The position numbers and the translations under genes are program-made. Under the pieces are notes generated by a model. It had not been told where the DNA came from and did no database searches. It worked only from the letters and a program-made list of their open reading frames with translations. A stretch of 64,000 bases of DNA from Cognatundibacterium jejuense (lineage in GTDB: Bacteria; Pseudomonadota; Gammaproteobacteria; Burkholderiales; Burkholderiaceae_D): contig NZ_JACOFV010000001.1 of NCBI RefSeq assembly GCF_014284255.1, positions 124,001-188,000 of the forward strand. Reading direction: 5' to 3'. Below, in pieces: positions 1-8,251 of the stretch (position 1 is its first letter; each line of letters opens with the position of its first letter).

Positions 1-870
1 TGGAACTTTATTGCTCCTCAATTGGATGAATTATATACGCGTCTGAATGCTGGCCGTGCGGTCAATAGCTTTGATTTTGTCGCTGAAAAATGTATGGCAC
101 CTTTGCCAAGGGCATATCAATGGGCAGATGGTTCATCCTATGTGAATCACGTAGAGTTGGTGCGAAAGGCACGCAATGCTGAAATGCCCGAGAGTTTTTG
201 GCATGATCCCTTGATGTATCAGGGCGGTAGTGACGATTTTATTGGTCCCTGTGACGACATTGTGTTGGCGTCTGAGGAGTGGGGTATTGATTTTGAAAGT
301 GAAATCGCTGTTATTACTGGTGATATCCCAATGGGAGAGAAAGTGCAGTATGCCGGTGAACATATTCGTTTGCTGATGTTGGTCAACGATGTTTCGCTGA
401 GAAATTTGATTCCGTCAGAATTGGCAAAGGGATTTGGCTTCTTCCAATCGAAACCCGCTTCCAGCTTTTCGCCCGTGGCGGTAACGCCGGACGAGTTAGG
501 CGAGTTTTGGAAAGACGGTAAAGTTCATTTGCCACTGCGCTCGACTTGGAACGGCAATCTGGTTGGGCAGCCAAATGCCGGTGTTGATATGGTGTTTTCA
601 TTTCCGCAGTTGATTACGCATTTATGCAAAACTCGCAACGCGCGCGCTGGTACCATTATCGGCTCTGGCACCGTGTCCAACAAGGATGCGAGCAAAGGTT
701 TTAGTTGCATTGCTGAAAAACGTGCTCTGGAAATGATCGCGACGGGTGAGCCGGTAACGCCGTTCATGCGCTTTGGTGATACGATCAAAATTGAGATGCT
801 CGATAAAAATGGCAAATCGATTTTTGGCGCGATTGAACAGAGTGTTGTTGAGACCGACTCCGTAAATTAA
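1..870 (+). CDS. Fumarylacetoacetate hydrolase family protein (5' end outside window)
   Basis: The frame is open from base 1, so the N-terminus lies upstream of the window; only about 289 residues are visible. The family (FAH superfamily) hydrolyses or decarboxylates C-C bonds in beta-diketo acids of aromatic or sugar-acid catabolism. The visible part carries the metal-site region EEWGIDFESEIAV, with the E-x-E pattern typical of the fold, and the C-terminal segment GTIIGSGTVSNKD, near the usual family end. Most relatives are about 330 residues, so roughly 40 are missing. A TTG at 22 could be taken for a start, but homology-like sequence continues before it. The exact substrate cannot be told from sequence. 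Confidence 0.88.
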   Translation, partial: WNFIAPQLDELYTRLNAGRAVNSFDFVAEKCMAPLPRAYQWADGSSYVNHVELVRKARNAEMPESFWHDPLMYQGGSDDFIGPCDDIVLASEEWGIDFESEIAVITGDIPMGEKVQYAGEHIRLLMLVNDVSLRNLIPSELAKGFGFFQSKPASSFSPVAVTPDELGEFWKDGKVHLPLRSTWNGNLVGQPNAGVDMVFSFPQLITHLCKTRNARAGTIIGSGTVSNKDASKGFSCIAEKRALEMIATGEPVTPFMRFGDTIKIEMLDKNGKSIFGAIEQSVVETDSVN

Positions 871-887
871 TTAAACCATAACTTCGT

Positions 888-908
888 TGCCGCTTGGCTT
901 TAGCGGCA
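888..908. repeat. Short hairpin after the FAH-family gene
   Basis: Inverted repeat TGCCGCT / AGCGGCA with a 7-base loop, 18 bases after the stop. No clear run of T follows on the plus strand, so it is at most a weak or factor-assisted terminator. Confidence 0.4.
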
Positions 909-1006
909 CGAACGTCGCTTTAGTATTTGCGATCATGATTAATGAATTGTCCGACGTATTTGCGAATTAAGTCGCCGTAAAAATGCTTTTTTCCGGAGCC
1001 GCTTAC

Positions 1007-2173
1007 ATGCTTAAGGTGTCTCGTCAGGTTGTTTTTTTGCCGCTAGTTTTCGTCAGTACATCCGTGTTGGCGCAAATTAAGGTCGGTGTTGACTTGTCCA
1101 TGACAGGCGCGGCGGCTTCCATTGGTTCCTCATCAAAAAAAGCAGTCTTACTTTGGCCTAAAGAAATTGCCGGCCAGAAGCTTGAGTACATCATTCTGGA
1201 TGATGCCAGCGATCCCGGAAATGCAGTTCGCAATGCGCACAAGCTGATCAATGAAAATAAGGTCGATATCATTGTTGGTCCTAATTTGACTTCTGCGTCT
1301 TTGGCAATGCTTGACAGTCTGGCTGAAAGTTCTACACCTATGATTACCTTGGCGGCTGCTGCTTCTATCGTTTCTCCCATGGACGAGAAACGAAAATGGG
1401 TTTTCAAAATGCAGCAAAACGATAGTCATATGGCATCATTACTAACGCAAAATATGGCAGAGCGAGGTTATAAGCGTATTGCTTTTATTGGTTTCGCTGA
1501 TGCGTATGGCGAGAGTTGGGCGAATGAATTTTCTAAATTTTCGGAGCTAAGAAAAATCAGTATTGTTGCCAATGAGCGTTATGCAAGAACAGATGCCAGT
1601 GTAACTGCGCAGATTTTAAAAATTATGACAAGTAAGCCGGATGCCGTTTTAATTGCCGGATCGGGTACGCCAGCAGTCTTGCCGCAAAAGACCTTGAAAG
1701 AGCGCGGTTACTCAGGACAGATTTATCAGACGCACGGTATTGCGAGTCAGGAATTTTTGAACCTTGGTGGTAAGGATGTTGAAGGAACCTTATTCCCAAC
1801 CGGGCCAGCGGTTGTTGCGTCGCAATTACCAGCAAGTAATCAAGTAAAGAAAGTAGCGCTGGATTTTTCGAGCCAATTCCAGGCTGCTTATGCGAATGAA
1901 CATAGTGTGAACAGTCTGAATCAGTTTGCTGCTGACGCTTGGGGTGCCTACATGCTGATGGCACGGGCAATCCCTGATGCCATTAAGTTGGCGCGCCCAG
2001 GTACGAAAGAATTTAGGATTGCATTAAGGAATATGATTGAAAACACGCATGATTTTGTTATCCCGCAAGGTGTTGTGAGCATGTCTGCGACAGATCATGT
2101 GGGGCTTGATCAGCGTTCGCGAGTGATGGCGCGGATACAGAATGGAAAGTTTGTGTATTTGAGCGGTGGCTAA
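1007..2173 (+). CDS. ABC transporter substrate-binding protein, branched-chain amino acid (LivJ) type
   Basis: Predicted periplasmic type I binding protein (Peripla_BP_6 family). Start chosen at ATG 1007: GGAG lies 8 bases before it, and the resulting N-terminus is a clean signal peptide (MLKVSRQVVFLPLVF...VLA, cleavage before QIKVG). An upstream in-frame ATG at 983 would spoil the signal peptide. Mature protein begins IKVGVDLSMTG and includes the family pattern of an N-lobe with VGPNLTSASLAM and a mid-protein RIAFIGFADAYGESW. No permease or ATPase gene adjoins it in the window, so it is an orphan binding protein, perhaps serving transport genes elsewhere or a sensor. Ligand unknown. Confidence 0.9.
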   Translation: MLKVSRQVVFLPLVFVSTSVLAQIKVGVDLSMTGAAASIGSSSKKAVLLWPKEIAGQKLEYIILDDASDPGNAVRNAHKLINENKVDIIVGPNLTSASLAMLDSLAESSTPMITLAAAASIVSPMDEKRKWVFKMQQNDSHMASLLTQNMAERGYKRIAFIGFADAYGESWANEFSKFSELRKISIVANERYARTDASVTAQILKIMTSKPDAVLIAGSGTPAVLPQKTLKERGYSGQIYQTHGIASQEFLNLGGKDVEGTLFPTGPAVVASQLPASNQVKKVALDFSSQFQAAYANEHSVNSLNQFAADAWGAYMLMARAIPDAIKLARPGTKEFRIALRNMIENTHDFVIPQGVVSMSATDHVGLDQRSRVMARIQNGKFVYLSGG

Positions 2174-2202
2174 GCTATCTGACATGTGATAGCTTAGCCA
2201 CC
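2165..2202. terminator. Perfect 15-bp inverted repeat between convergent genes
   Basis: GGTGGCTAAGCTATC at 2165-2179 and its exact complement at 2188-2202 flank an 8-base loop. The left arm contains the stop codon of the binding-protein gene (2171-2173). It lies between two convergent genes, so a bidirectional terminator is the natural reading, but neither side has a good T-run. Confidence 0.6.
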
Positions 2203-2218
2203 AAGGTACACAAGCTGG

Positions 2219-4498
2219 TTATTGTCGGCCCATCTGGAAAAACACACTTTTCGCGCCACCTTGACCCACTGCAAAACCCAAGTAAATCGGTCCCATAAAG
2301 CTATTAAATCCAGCAAACAGACTCAGACTTTTTCGTAAAGAAGGAATCGAGATATCTTTGCCTGTATCCCAGACATTGCCAGCTTCGAATGATGATCCCA
2401 GGAAGAGACTTTGGCCCGCCATTTCAAAATTCACTGCACGCAATAAATAAGTGGCACTACCGTAAAGCATGTAGTTTCCACTGAACTGATCCTGTTGATA
2501 AGCCGATAGTTTTTGGAACCCGCCTAAGGTTGAGCCTATGCCTTGCAACGCGGTGCTTGACTGAAATAGGCCGGCGGCGCTCAATTTTAAATTAACACTG
2601 TGGCTACCGAAACTTTTCGCCCACTCCGTTGTGAACGATGTTTCCTGATAATTGTGGTCACTCTTATTTAAGCCAAAAAACACATTGCCAGCGACTTTGT
2701 AGCCATCCCTTGGAAAGCTAGGGTCACTCAATTGGTCAATGACAATCGATGTTTTGATACCTAATTGTTGCAAGCTACCAGATGGCAAATTGATGTTCGT
2801 CAGGGAATTATCGGAATTGAGCAGGAAGCCACCTAATTTGGGATGTATGTTGTACCGATTATAGTTAATGCCTATTCGAGCCTCTCCTAATTTACTTTCA
2901 TCGCCAAGTCTGAATGCTATGTCTGTACCGGCTTTTTCGGAGCGTAAATCGTATTCGGCTACGCGCGTATTGTCCACGTATTGATTAACCGTCGTGTCGT
3001 TAAATTCGATATATGGCGAGATAAACATACCCTCGCGCTCAAACAGCGGTTGCCGCAATTCGGTATGTAATCTGGTTTCATTTCCAAAAGTGGCATCTGT
3101 TCGCCATTCTAGTCCGCTCTCGTTTAGCCATGGGCGTCGATGACCGACTTGCAAGCGAAATCCTCCGGCACCATCGAAGCCACTGGATAGATTTAGGCCG
3201 AAACGCAAAAAATGCGGGCCCCAATTACGGCCTCGCGCGTCCACTCGCACCCCATATTCATTGTCGCGTTGTACTAGCTCATGGCTGATGCTATCAAATT
3301 CGCGGGCGTTATTTAAAATGGCCAGCTTTCGATTAATCTCATCAGCGTTGTAGATGCTGCCGATTGGTATTCCTAATTGTCGTCGGATATCAACTGATGG
3401 AATTTGACTATTGTTATCTATATCGACAAAGCCTATTGTTATCGGCGGTAATTGCGGATGGGTACGCATATGTTGCGCGCTGACAAATACCGCGGTCGGT
3501 AAGGATAGAGCTTGCAATTGTGTCCGCATTTTTTCTGCAGCCTTCTCACCAATCAATGTGGCTTCTTCGGAGCGACCAAAGTCCATAAAGCCGATGTTGC
3601 CCAGATCCGGTTCAATCAGAATATCCTGCCGCTGGAGTAAGGCTTTTTGTGCCTGTACATTTTGTTCAGTCAAGATGTTAACCATTTGCTGACTGACGTT
3701 GAATAAAGTTTGTAGCTTATCTCTCGGAAGTAAAGGTGTTCCAATATTGACTGCAATAACGACGTCTGCCCCCATACTGCGAGCGATATCGACAGGCAGA
3801 TTGCGTACCAGTCCACCATCGGACAGCAGGCGTCCGTCTATCTCTGTTGGCGCGAATACGCCGGGCGCGGCCATGCTGGCACGTATTGCTTTATGTATCG
3901 AGCCTTTGTTGAAGACCACCATTTCACCTGTCTCGAGGTCAGTTGCTACTGCGCGAAATGGAATTGGCAATTGATCAAAATTGATGTCCGAAGGTAAATG
4001 GGCGGTCCAATTTTGAATTAATTCTTGAAATTGGCTCGCTTGAACGACGCCGGCTGGGAGCCGTACGCCATTTTCACTCAAGCCTAAAGTGGCGCCTAGT
4101 GGGTACCGATCATCGTCCTCTCTGACTGATTGGGGAAGCGCTCGACGCTCGACCCGATCAAGCGCGATATCGTTGAGTTTTAGATTCTGCAATTTTTGCT
4201 CGATGTCAGAGGCTGAAAGACCAGAGGCATATAAACCACCAATAACCGCGCCCATGCTTGTGCCAGCGATACAATCAATGGGAATGTGCATGGCTTCGAG
4301 TTGTTTTAGTACTCCAATGTGGGCAAAGCCGCGTGCACCGCCGCCAGAGAGGACGACGCAGACCTTGAGTGGTTTGGTTTGCGTTTGCGGTGGGTTCAGT
4401 GTTTCTGATTTTGCGATAAATGCATATGAAAATAGTATGAAAATAGTCAAAATCTTGAAAAAACTGCTTTTCATGTGACGGTATTTGTGATTGAGCAT
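2219..4498 (-). CDS. Patatin-like phospholipase with POTRA and outer-membrane barrel (type Vd-like, PlpD/RssA family)
   Basis: 759 residues. Hydrophobic signal segment at about residues 9-30, then a patatin lipase domain (about 45-260) with oxyanion loop GGGARG (52-57), nucleophile motif GTSMG (Ser81) and the dyad motif DGG (Asp227). Residues about 350-435 look like one POTRA domain and the rest is beta-rich, like the Omp85/surface-antigen barrel. This order is that of type Vd autotransporters such as PlpD, which carry a phospholipase A to the surface. An internal Met at position 9 (base 4474) is an equally good start; neither has a clear ribosome-binding site. Transcribed away from the CysB-like gene. 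Secretion of the lipase is inferred from family architecture. Confidence 0.88.
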   Translation of the reverse strand: MLNHKYRHMKSSFFKILTIFILFSYAFIAKSETLNPPQTQTKPLKVCVVLSGGGARGFAHIGVLKQLEAMHIPIDCIAGTSMGAVIGGLYASGLSASDIEQKLQNLKLNDIALDRVERRALPQSVREDDDRYPLGATLGLSENGVRLPAGVVQASQFQELIQNWTAHLPSDINFDQLPIPFRAVATDLETGEMVVFNKGSIHKAIRASMAAPGVFAPTEIDGRLLSDGGLVRNLPVDIARSMGADVVIAVNIGTPLLPRDKLQTLFNVSQQMVNILTEQNVQAQKALLQRQDILIEPDLGNIGFMDFGRSEEATLIGEKAAEKMRTQLQALSLPTAVFVSAQHMRTHPQLPPITIGFVDIDNNSQIPSVDIRRQLGIPIGSIYNADEINRKLAILNNAREFDSISHELVQRDNEYGVRVDARGRNWGPHFLRFGLNLSSGFDGAGGFRLQVGHRRPWLNESGLEWRTDATFGNETRLHTELRQPLFEREGMFISPYIEFNDTTVNQYVDNTRVAEYDLRSEKAGTDIAFRLGDESKLGEARIGINYNRYNIHPKLGGFLLNSDNSLTNINLPSGSLQQLGIKTSIVIDQLSDPSFPRDGYKVAGNVFFGLNKSDHNYQETSFTTEWAKSFGSHSVNLKLSAAGLFQSSTALQGIGSTLGGFQKLSAYQQDQFSGNYMLYGSATYLLRAVNFEMAGQSLFLGSSFEAGNVWDTGKDISIPSLRKSLSLFAGFNSFMGPIYLGFAVGQGGAKSVFFQMGRQ

Positions 4499-4519
4499 AG
4501 AATTCTTGTCGTGGTCTCT

Positions 4520-4539
4520 ATATACTGCTATATGTATAT
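4520..4539. promoter_or_regulatory. Small palindrome in the divergent patatin/cysB-like promoter region
   Basis: ATATAC, 8 bases, GTATAT, in the 94-bp gap between two divergent genes, one of which encodes a LysR-type regulator. Position fits an autoregulatory operator, but the arms are short and AT-rich. Confidence 0.3.
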
Positions 4540-4592
4540 CAACTAAGCTTTACCGAAGTTTAATGGTATAAGCCAATTTACTCTCGCTACCT

Positions 4593-5534
4593 ATGAACCT
4601 ACATCAATTACGCTTTGTCCGGGAAGCAGTCAGGCAGAATTTTAATCTGACTGAGGCCGCAAAAGCTTTATTTACTTCACAACCTGGTGTTTCTAAGGCA
4701 ATTATTGAGTTGGAGGAGGAATTAGGGGTCGATATTTTCACCCGACACGGCAAGCGTATCCGTGGGCTGACCGAACCTGGGCGTGCCGTTTTGAAGTCGG
4801 TTGAACTGATTATGCAGGAAATTGATGGTTTAAAACGCATTGGTAAAGAATATGCGGCGCAAGATAGCGGTAGTTTTACCATTGCTACGACGCACACCCA
4901 GGCGCGCTATGCCTTGCCTAAGGTGGTACAGGCGTTTATGCTGAAGTACCCCAAGGTGCGACTGTCTCTGTTGCAAGGAAATCCTAAACAAATCGCTGAA
5001 ATGGTAATGCGCGATCAGGCGGATCTGGTGATTGCGACTGAATCAATTTCCGGCTTTGATGGTTTGATTTCACTCCCTTGTTATCAGTGGGAGCATGTGG
5101 TTGTAGTACCTGTAGATCATCCTTTGTTGAAGTTGAAAAATATCACACTGGAAGAAATTGCCCACTATCCATTGGTGACGTATGACGCGGCTTTTGCCGG
5201 GAGAAGTAAAATTGATCATGCGTTTCAGGTCCGTAATTTGAAACCAGATATTTTGTTGGAAGCGATCGATGCCGATGTGATCAAGACTTATGTTGAATTG
5301 GGTATGGGAATAGGGATTATTGCTGGCATGGCTTTTGATTCTGAGCGTGATAAGAATCTGCGCGCTATTCCGGTCGGACATTTATTTGGTATGAATGTGT
5401 CGCGCGTTGCGATTAAACAAGGGGCATATTTACGAAGTTACATTTACACCTTTATTGAGCTCTTGAATCCTACTCTGAATCGCAAGATGGTTGATAGTGC
5501 TTTGCAAGGTAACAAAGATAATTACGATTTATGA
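4593..5534 (+). CDS. cysB: CysB-like LysR-family transcriptional regulator
   Basis: 313 residues. N-terminal winged helix-turn-helix (MNLHQLRFVREAVRQNFNLT..., recognition helix near SQPGVSKAI) followed by a periplasmic-binding-like effector domain. The N-terminus and the segment TIATTHTQARYALP are strongly like CysB/Cbl, regulators that sense O- or N-acetylserine and activate sulfate assimilation. No cys biosynthetic genes adjoin it here, so target genes cannot be read from context. Its stop overlaps the start of the next gene (ATGA at 5531-5534), implying one transcript with the HAD phosphatase. Confidence 0.88.
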   Translation: MNLHQLRFVREAVRQNFNLTEAAKALFTSQPGVSKAIIELEEELGVDIFTRHGKRIRGLTEPGRAVLKSVELIMQEIDGLKRIGKEYAAQDSGSFTIATTHTQARYALPKVVQAFMLKYPKVRLSLLQGNPKQIAEMVMRDQADLVIATESISGFDGLISLPCYQWEHVVVVPVDHPLLKLKNITLEEIAHYPLVTYDAAFAGRSKIDHAFQVRNLKPDILLEAIDADVIKTYVELGMGIGIIAGMAFDSERDKNLRAIPVGHLFGMNVSRVAIKQGAYLRSYIYTFIELLNPTLNRKMVDSALQGNKDNYDL

Positions 5535-6334
5535 GCATGCAGCGTTTGCGTGATTGGCCGCGGACTGAGCGTCGCCGACTGAAAGTCATCCTAACCGATA
5601 TTGACGATACGTTGACAACAGCAGGTAAGCTGAGCGCAGCAACGCTGCAAGTGTTGGATAGAGCCAAGCAGGCTGGTTGGTTGCGGATTGCCGTGACCGG
5701 CAGACCGACTTACTGGACTTTACCCTTACTGCGTTTGTGTAATTTTGATGCGGTAATTGCCGAGAATGGGGCGAGCGCATTCTGGCTTGATGAAGCAGGC
5801 AAACAGCAAGCAATGTTTTATGCGGAAGCAGAACTACGTCAGCAACATCGTCAACAGTTGGAGCAATTTGCGGTGATATTGCAAGCGCGTTTTCCAGAGG
5901 TGAAGGTTGCATCTGATGCACCTCAGCGCATCGGTGACCTGGCGTTTGATATAGGTGAAGAAATAATGCCTTTACCATTAGCCAGAACGGCAGAAATTGC
6001 GGACTTCATACGAGAGCATGGTTTGTATGCAACGACCAGTAGTATCCATGCGCATGCATCTGTTATGCATTTTTCTAAGCAGACCATGGCGCAGAAATTG
6101 TTGGCAGAAGTGTTTGATATTGCAGATCATCACGCGCGTGAATGCTGTGTGTTTGTTGGCGACTCGCCAAACGATGCAAGTATGTTTGCCCATTATCCAT
6201 GGTCGGTGGGCGTGGCCAACGTGAAAAAATACCTGGACAGATTTGATGCACATCCGCTCTATGTTACCGAACAAGCGTGTGGTGCCGGATTTGTCGAATT
6301 GATTAACTTTTTATTAGATGAAGAAAATGACTGA
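5531..6334 (+). CDS. HAD-family (type IIB) phosphatase
   Basis: 267 residues. HAD motif I is at D23-I-D25-D-T, motif II within VTGRPT, and motif IV GDSPND near residue 213. The large cap region between them fits the Cof/sucrose-phosphatase/mannosyl-phosphoglycerate-phosphatase branch. It probably removes phosphate from a sugar phosphate or similar metabolite; the substrate is not evident. Start overlaps the stop of the cysB-like gene by four bases, and its own end overlaps the following methyltransferase start by 17 bases, so the three genes form a tightly coupled operon. Confidence 0.82.
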   Translation: MSMQRLRDWPRTERRRLKVILTDIDDTLTTAGKLSAATLQVLDRAKQAGWLRIAVTGRPTYWTLPLLRLCNFDAVIAENGASAFWLDEAGKQQAMFYAEAELRQQHRQQLEQFAVILQARFPEVKVASDAPQRIGDLAFDIGEEIMPLPLARTAEIADFIREHGLYATTSSIHAHASVMHFSKQTMAQKLLAEVFDIADHHARECCVFVGDSPNDASMFAHYPWSVGVANVKKYLDRFDAHPLYVTEQACGAGFVELINFLLDEEND

Positions 6335-6980
6335 AGAAACGATGCGCGAATATTATGCTCAACGCGCGCAAACCCTGGAGCAAGTGTATCAACGACCAGA
6401 ACGTCAGGCAGATTTGCAAGAGATGCAGCAACGCGTCTGCGAATTACTGAAAAATCATCAGGTGCTGGAAGTCGCTTGTGGTACTGGTTACTGGACCGAG
6501 AAATTTGCGCCTCATGCGCAATCGGTGTACGCGACAGACATCAATCAACCTATGCTTGACTTGGCGCAAGCTAAAAACTATCCGGATGTCAAACCTGAAT
6601 TTGCACTGGCAAACATTTATGATTTGCCAGATGCCAAAGAGGGGCAATATTCAGCTTGCTTTGCAGGATTCTTTTGGTCACATGTGAAGCGCGAAGAACA
6701 AGCCGCCCTGTTGGTAAAGTTAAGTAAGGGGGCGGGTAAGGGTAGTTTGTTGGTATTGATGGATAATAATTATATTGAAGGTAGCAGTACCCCTATTGCC
6801 CGTACAGATGCAGAAGGAAATACCTTTCAGTTTCGCATACGCGCCGATGGTGAACGGGTTTTGATCGTCAAAAATTTCCCGACTGATAGTGCTTTGCGTA
6901 AAAAATTCGGTCCATTGGTCAGAGATATCAGGGTCGTGCGGAACGAACATTACTGGTTATTGACCTGTATTCTGAAGTAA
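6318..6980 (+). CDS. Class I SAM-dependent methyltransferase
   Basis: 220 residues. Rossmann-type motif I is VLEVACGTGYWTEKFA (about residues 48-63), followed by the acidic residue after strand 2 (YATDINQPML) and a motif near FAGFFWSHV. Small-molecule methyltransferase fold (Methyltransf_11/25-like); substrate unknown. The start at 6318 lies inside the end of the HAD gene, and an alternative ATG lies three codons further in. Third and last gene of the cysB-like operon. Confidence 0.8.
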   Translation: MKKMTEETMREYYAQRAQTLEQVYQRPERQADLQEMQQRVCELLKNHQVLEVACGTGYWTEKFAPHAQSVYATDINQPMLDLAQAKNYPDVKPEFALANIYDLPDAKEGQYSACFAGFFWSHVKREEQAALLVKLSKGAGKGSLLVLMDNNYIEGSSTPIARTDAEGNTFQFRIRADGERVLIVKNFPTDSALRKKFGPLVRDIRVVRNEHYWLLTCILK

Positions 6981-7095
6981 GTTGAGCTCAGTTTAATTGG
7001 TAATTTATTTTCAATCCTAGGCGTCTAGTATTGTTCCTCGAAACCGAGACGTGCTACATTGCTTGGGTTTTTAAACTTGGATAGAAGGAGTAGAC

Positions 7096-7392
7096 ATGGA
7101 TTTGCAAACATGCACAGAGACAATTCGCACTAAAGTTGGTGATGATAGCGGTTTGAATGCCACCCTGAAATTTGATTGTGGTAGTGATGGCGTGGTTTTT
7201 GTCGATGCGACAGCGACGCCAAACACGGTATCCAATGAAAATAAAGAAGCTTCCTGCACAATTACCATTTCTTTGGAAAACTTGGCAGCTTTGTTGAAGG
7301 GTGAATTGAACCCTATGAATGGATTTATGATGGGCAAGTTGAAAGTTGCTGGCGATATGGGCGTTGCAATGCGCTTGCAAACAGTAGTCTAA
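7096..7392 (+). CDS. SCP2 sterol-binding-domain protein
   Basis: 98 residues, almost entirely an SCP2 domain: it ends with the characteristic LLKGELNPMNGFMMGKLKVAGDMGVAMRLQ. Single-domain SCP2 proteins bind lipids or fatty acyl-CoAs; the physiological ligand here is unknown. Ribosome-binding site AAGGAG lies 7 bases before the ATG. It stands alone, with a strong terminator after it. Confidence 0.88.
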   Translation: MDLQTCTETIRTKVGDDSGLNATLKFDCGSDGVVFVDATATPNTVSNENKEASCTITISLENLAALLKGELNPMNGFMMGKLKVAGDMGVAMRLQTVV

Positions 7393-7440
7393 GAACTTGT
7401 TACTTCAAGCCAGAATTCAAATCTGAATTCTAAAGCCGGA

Positions 7441-7478
7441 AAAAAACCGCAGAAATCTATCGATGCTGCGGTTTTTTA
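7441..7478. terminator. Bidirectional intrinsic terminator
   Basis: CCGCAG (7447-7452) and CTGCGG (7466-7471) with six A before and six T after. It sits between the convergent SCP2 and zinc-ribbon genes and can serve both. Confidence 0.85.
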
Positions 7479-7488
7479 TTGGAAAATG

Positions 7489-7827
7489 CTAAACCAGCGA
7501 CATCGCGCCAACAATCAATGCAGAGGTGCCATCCGGGTATAGTGCATCAAAGCAACGGGTGCATGAATTGCAGAATAAATGCGAACGTTTGACGTGTTTG
7601 TAACGTAAGACCAATTGCAATTGTACCGTGATACAGTAAGGGCAATGTTCGCGCATCTTGCCTACCGATTGCACATCTTCAGCATAAAATCCGCCGTCTA
7701 CAATGGCTCCATCGACCACATCTCTGGGGTCTACTTCTAGCAGGGTGAATTCTGGTGCGCGTTGATTTCTGCGTTCGCTGGAGAAGTGTGGCTGTGCTTG
7801 TATCACAGTGCTGCTAACATGATTCAT
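7489..7827 (-). CDS. Small protein with a C-terminal zinc-ribbon-like four-cysteine motif
   Basis: 112 residues. Start at ATG 7827 chosen because CTCCT on the plus strand (AGGAG on the coding strand, 7834-7838) is 6 bases upstream; a longer frame to 7884 lacks this. The C-terminal half has CPYC (in REHCPYCITVQ) and CNSC followed by another Cys (HLFCNSCTRCFDAL), consistent with a zinc ribbon. The N-terminal half is acidic with no recognisable domain. I do not recognise a named family. It may bind nucleic acid or another protein. Convergent with the SCP2 gene and divergent from the ferredoxin gene. Confidence 0.72.
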   Translation of the reverse strand: MNHVSSTVIQAQPHFSSERRNQRAPEFTLLEVDPRDVVDGAIVDGGFYAEDVQSVGKMREHCPYCITVQLQLVLRYKHVKRSHLFCNSCTRCFDALYPDGTSALIVGAMSLV

Positions 7828-7933
7828 GTTGAACTCCTGAAATGTTACTTGCGCCCTGACTTTGAGAATAATCCGGAGGCGCACCTCAATTTAGTAAAAT
7901 TCGGATGGAATAACAAGGGATGCTTTGAAACTC

Positions 7934-8245
7934 ATGGAACAAAGTAATAATGCTAAGGAATTACTTGTGCTGCCGCAAAGGTGGTCCTGCCAGATTCCTT
8001 CGGGGCAAACTATATTAGAGGCTGCGTTGAACGCAGGCATACGCTTACCGAGCTCGTGCCGAAACGGTGTCTGCCGCGCTTGTATGTGTAAGTTGCTTGA
8101 GGGAACGATTCAATATCGTATTGAATGGCCGGGCTTAAGTGCGGAAGAGAAAGCAGAAACCTGGATTTTGCCTTGTGTAGCGGAAGCGAACGGACACCTG
8201 GTCATTCAGGCGCCGCTTGCCATTAATGAGTTGGATGCGGATTAA
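7934..8245 (+). CDS. Plant-type 2Fe-2S ferredoxin
   Basis: About 103 residues with the cluster motif C-x4-C-x2-C (SSCRNGVCRACMC) and a distal Cys in LPCVAEA, the classic 2Fe-2S ligand set. Electron carrier; partner not evident. Start uncertain: ATG 7934 has a distant AAGGGA (13 bases), whereas TTG 7925 has the same site 4 bases away and would add three residues. Divergent from the zinc-ribbon gene. Confidence 0.85.
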   Translation: MEQSNNAKELLVLPQRWSCQIPSGQTILEAALNAGIRLPSSCRNGVCRACMCKLLEGTIQYRIEWPGLSAEEKAETWILPCVAEANGHLVIQAPLAINELDAD

Positions 8246-8251
8246 TGTCGA

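Noticed and set aside
7762..7947. Plus-strand frame opposite the zinc-ribbon gene
   Set aside because: The minus-strand gene has the better ribosome-binding site and motifs, and the ferredoxin gene starts within it.
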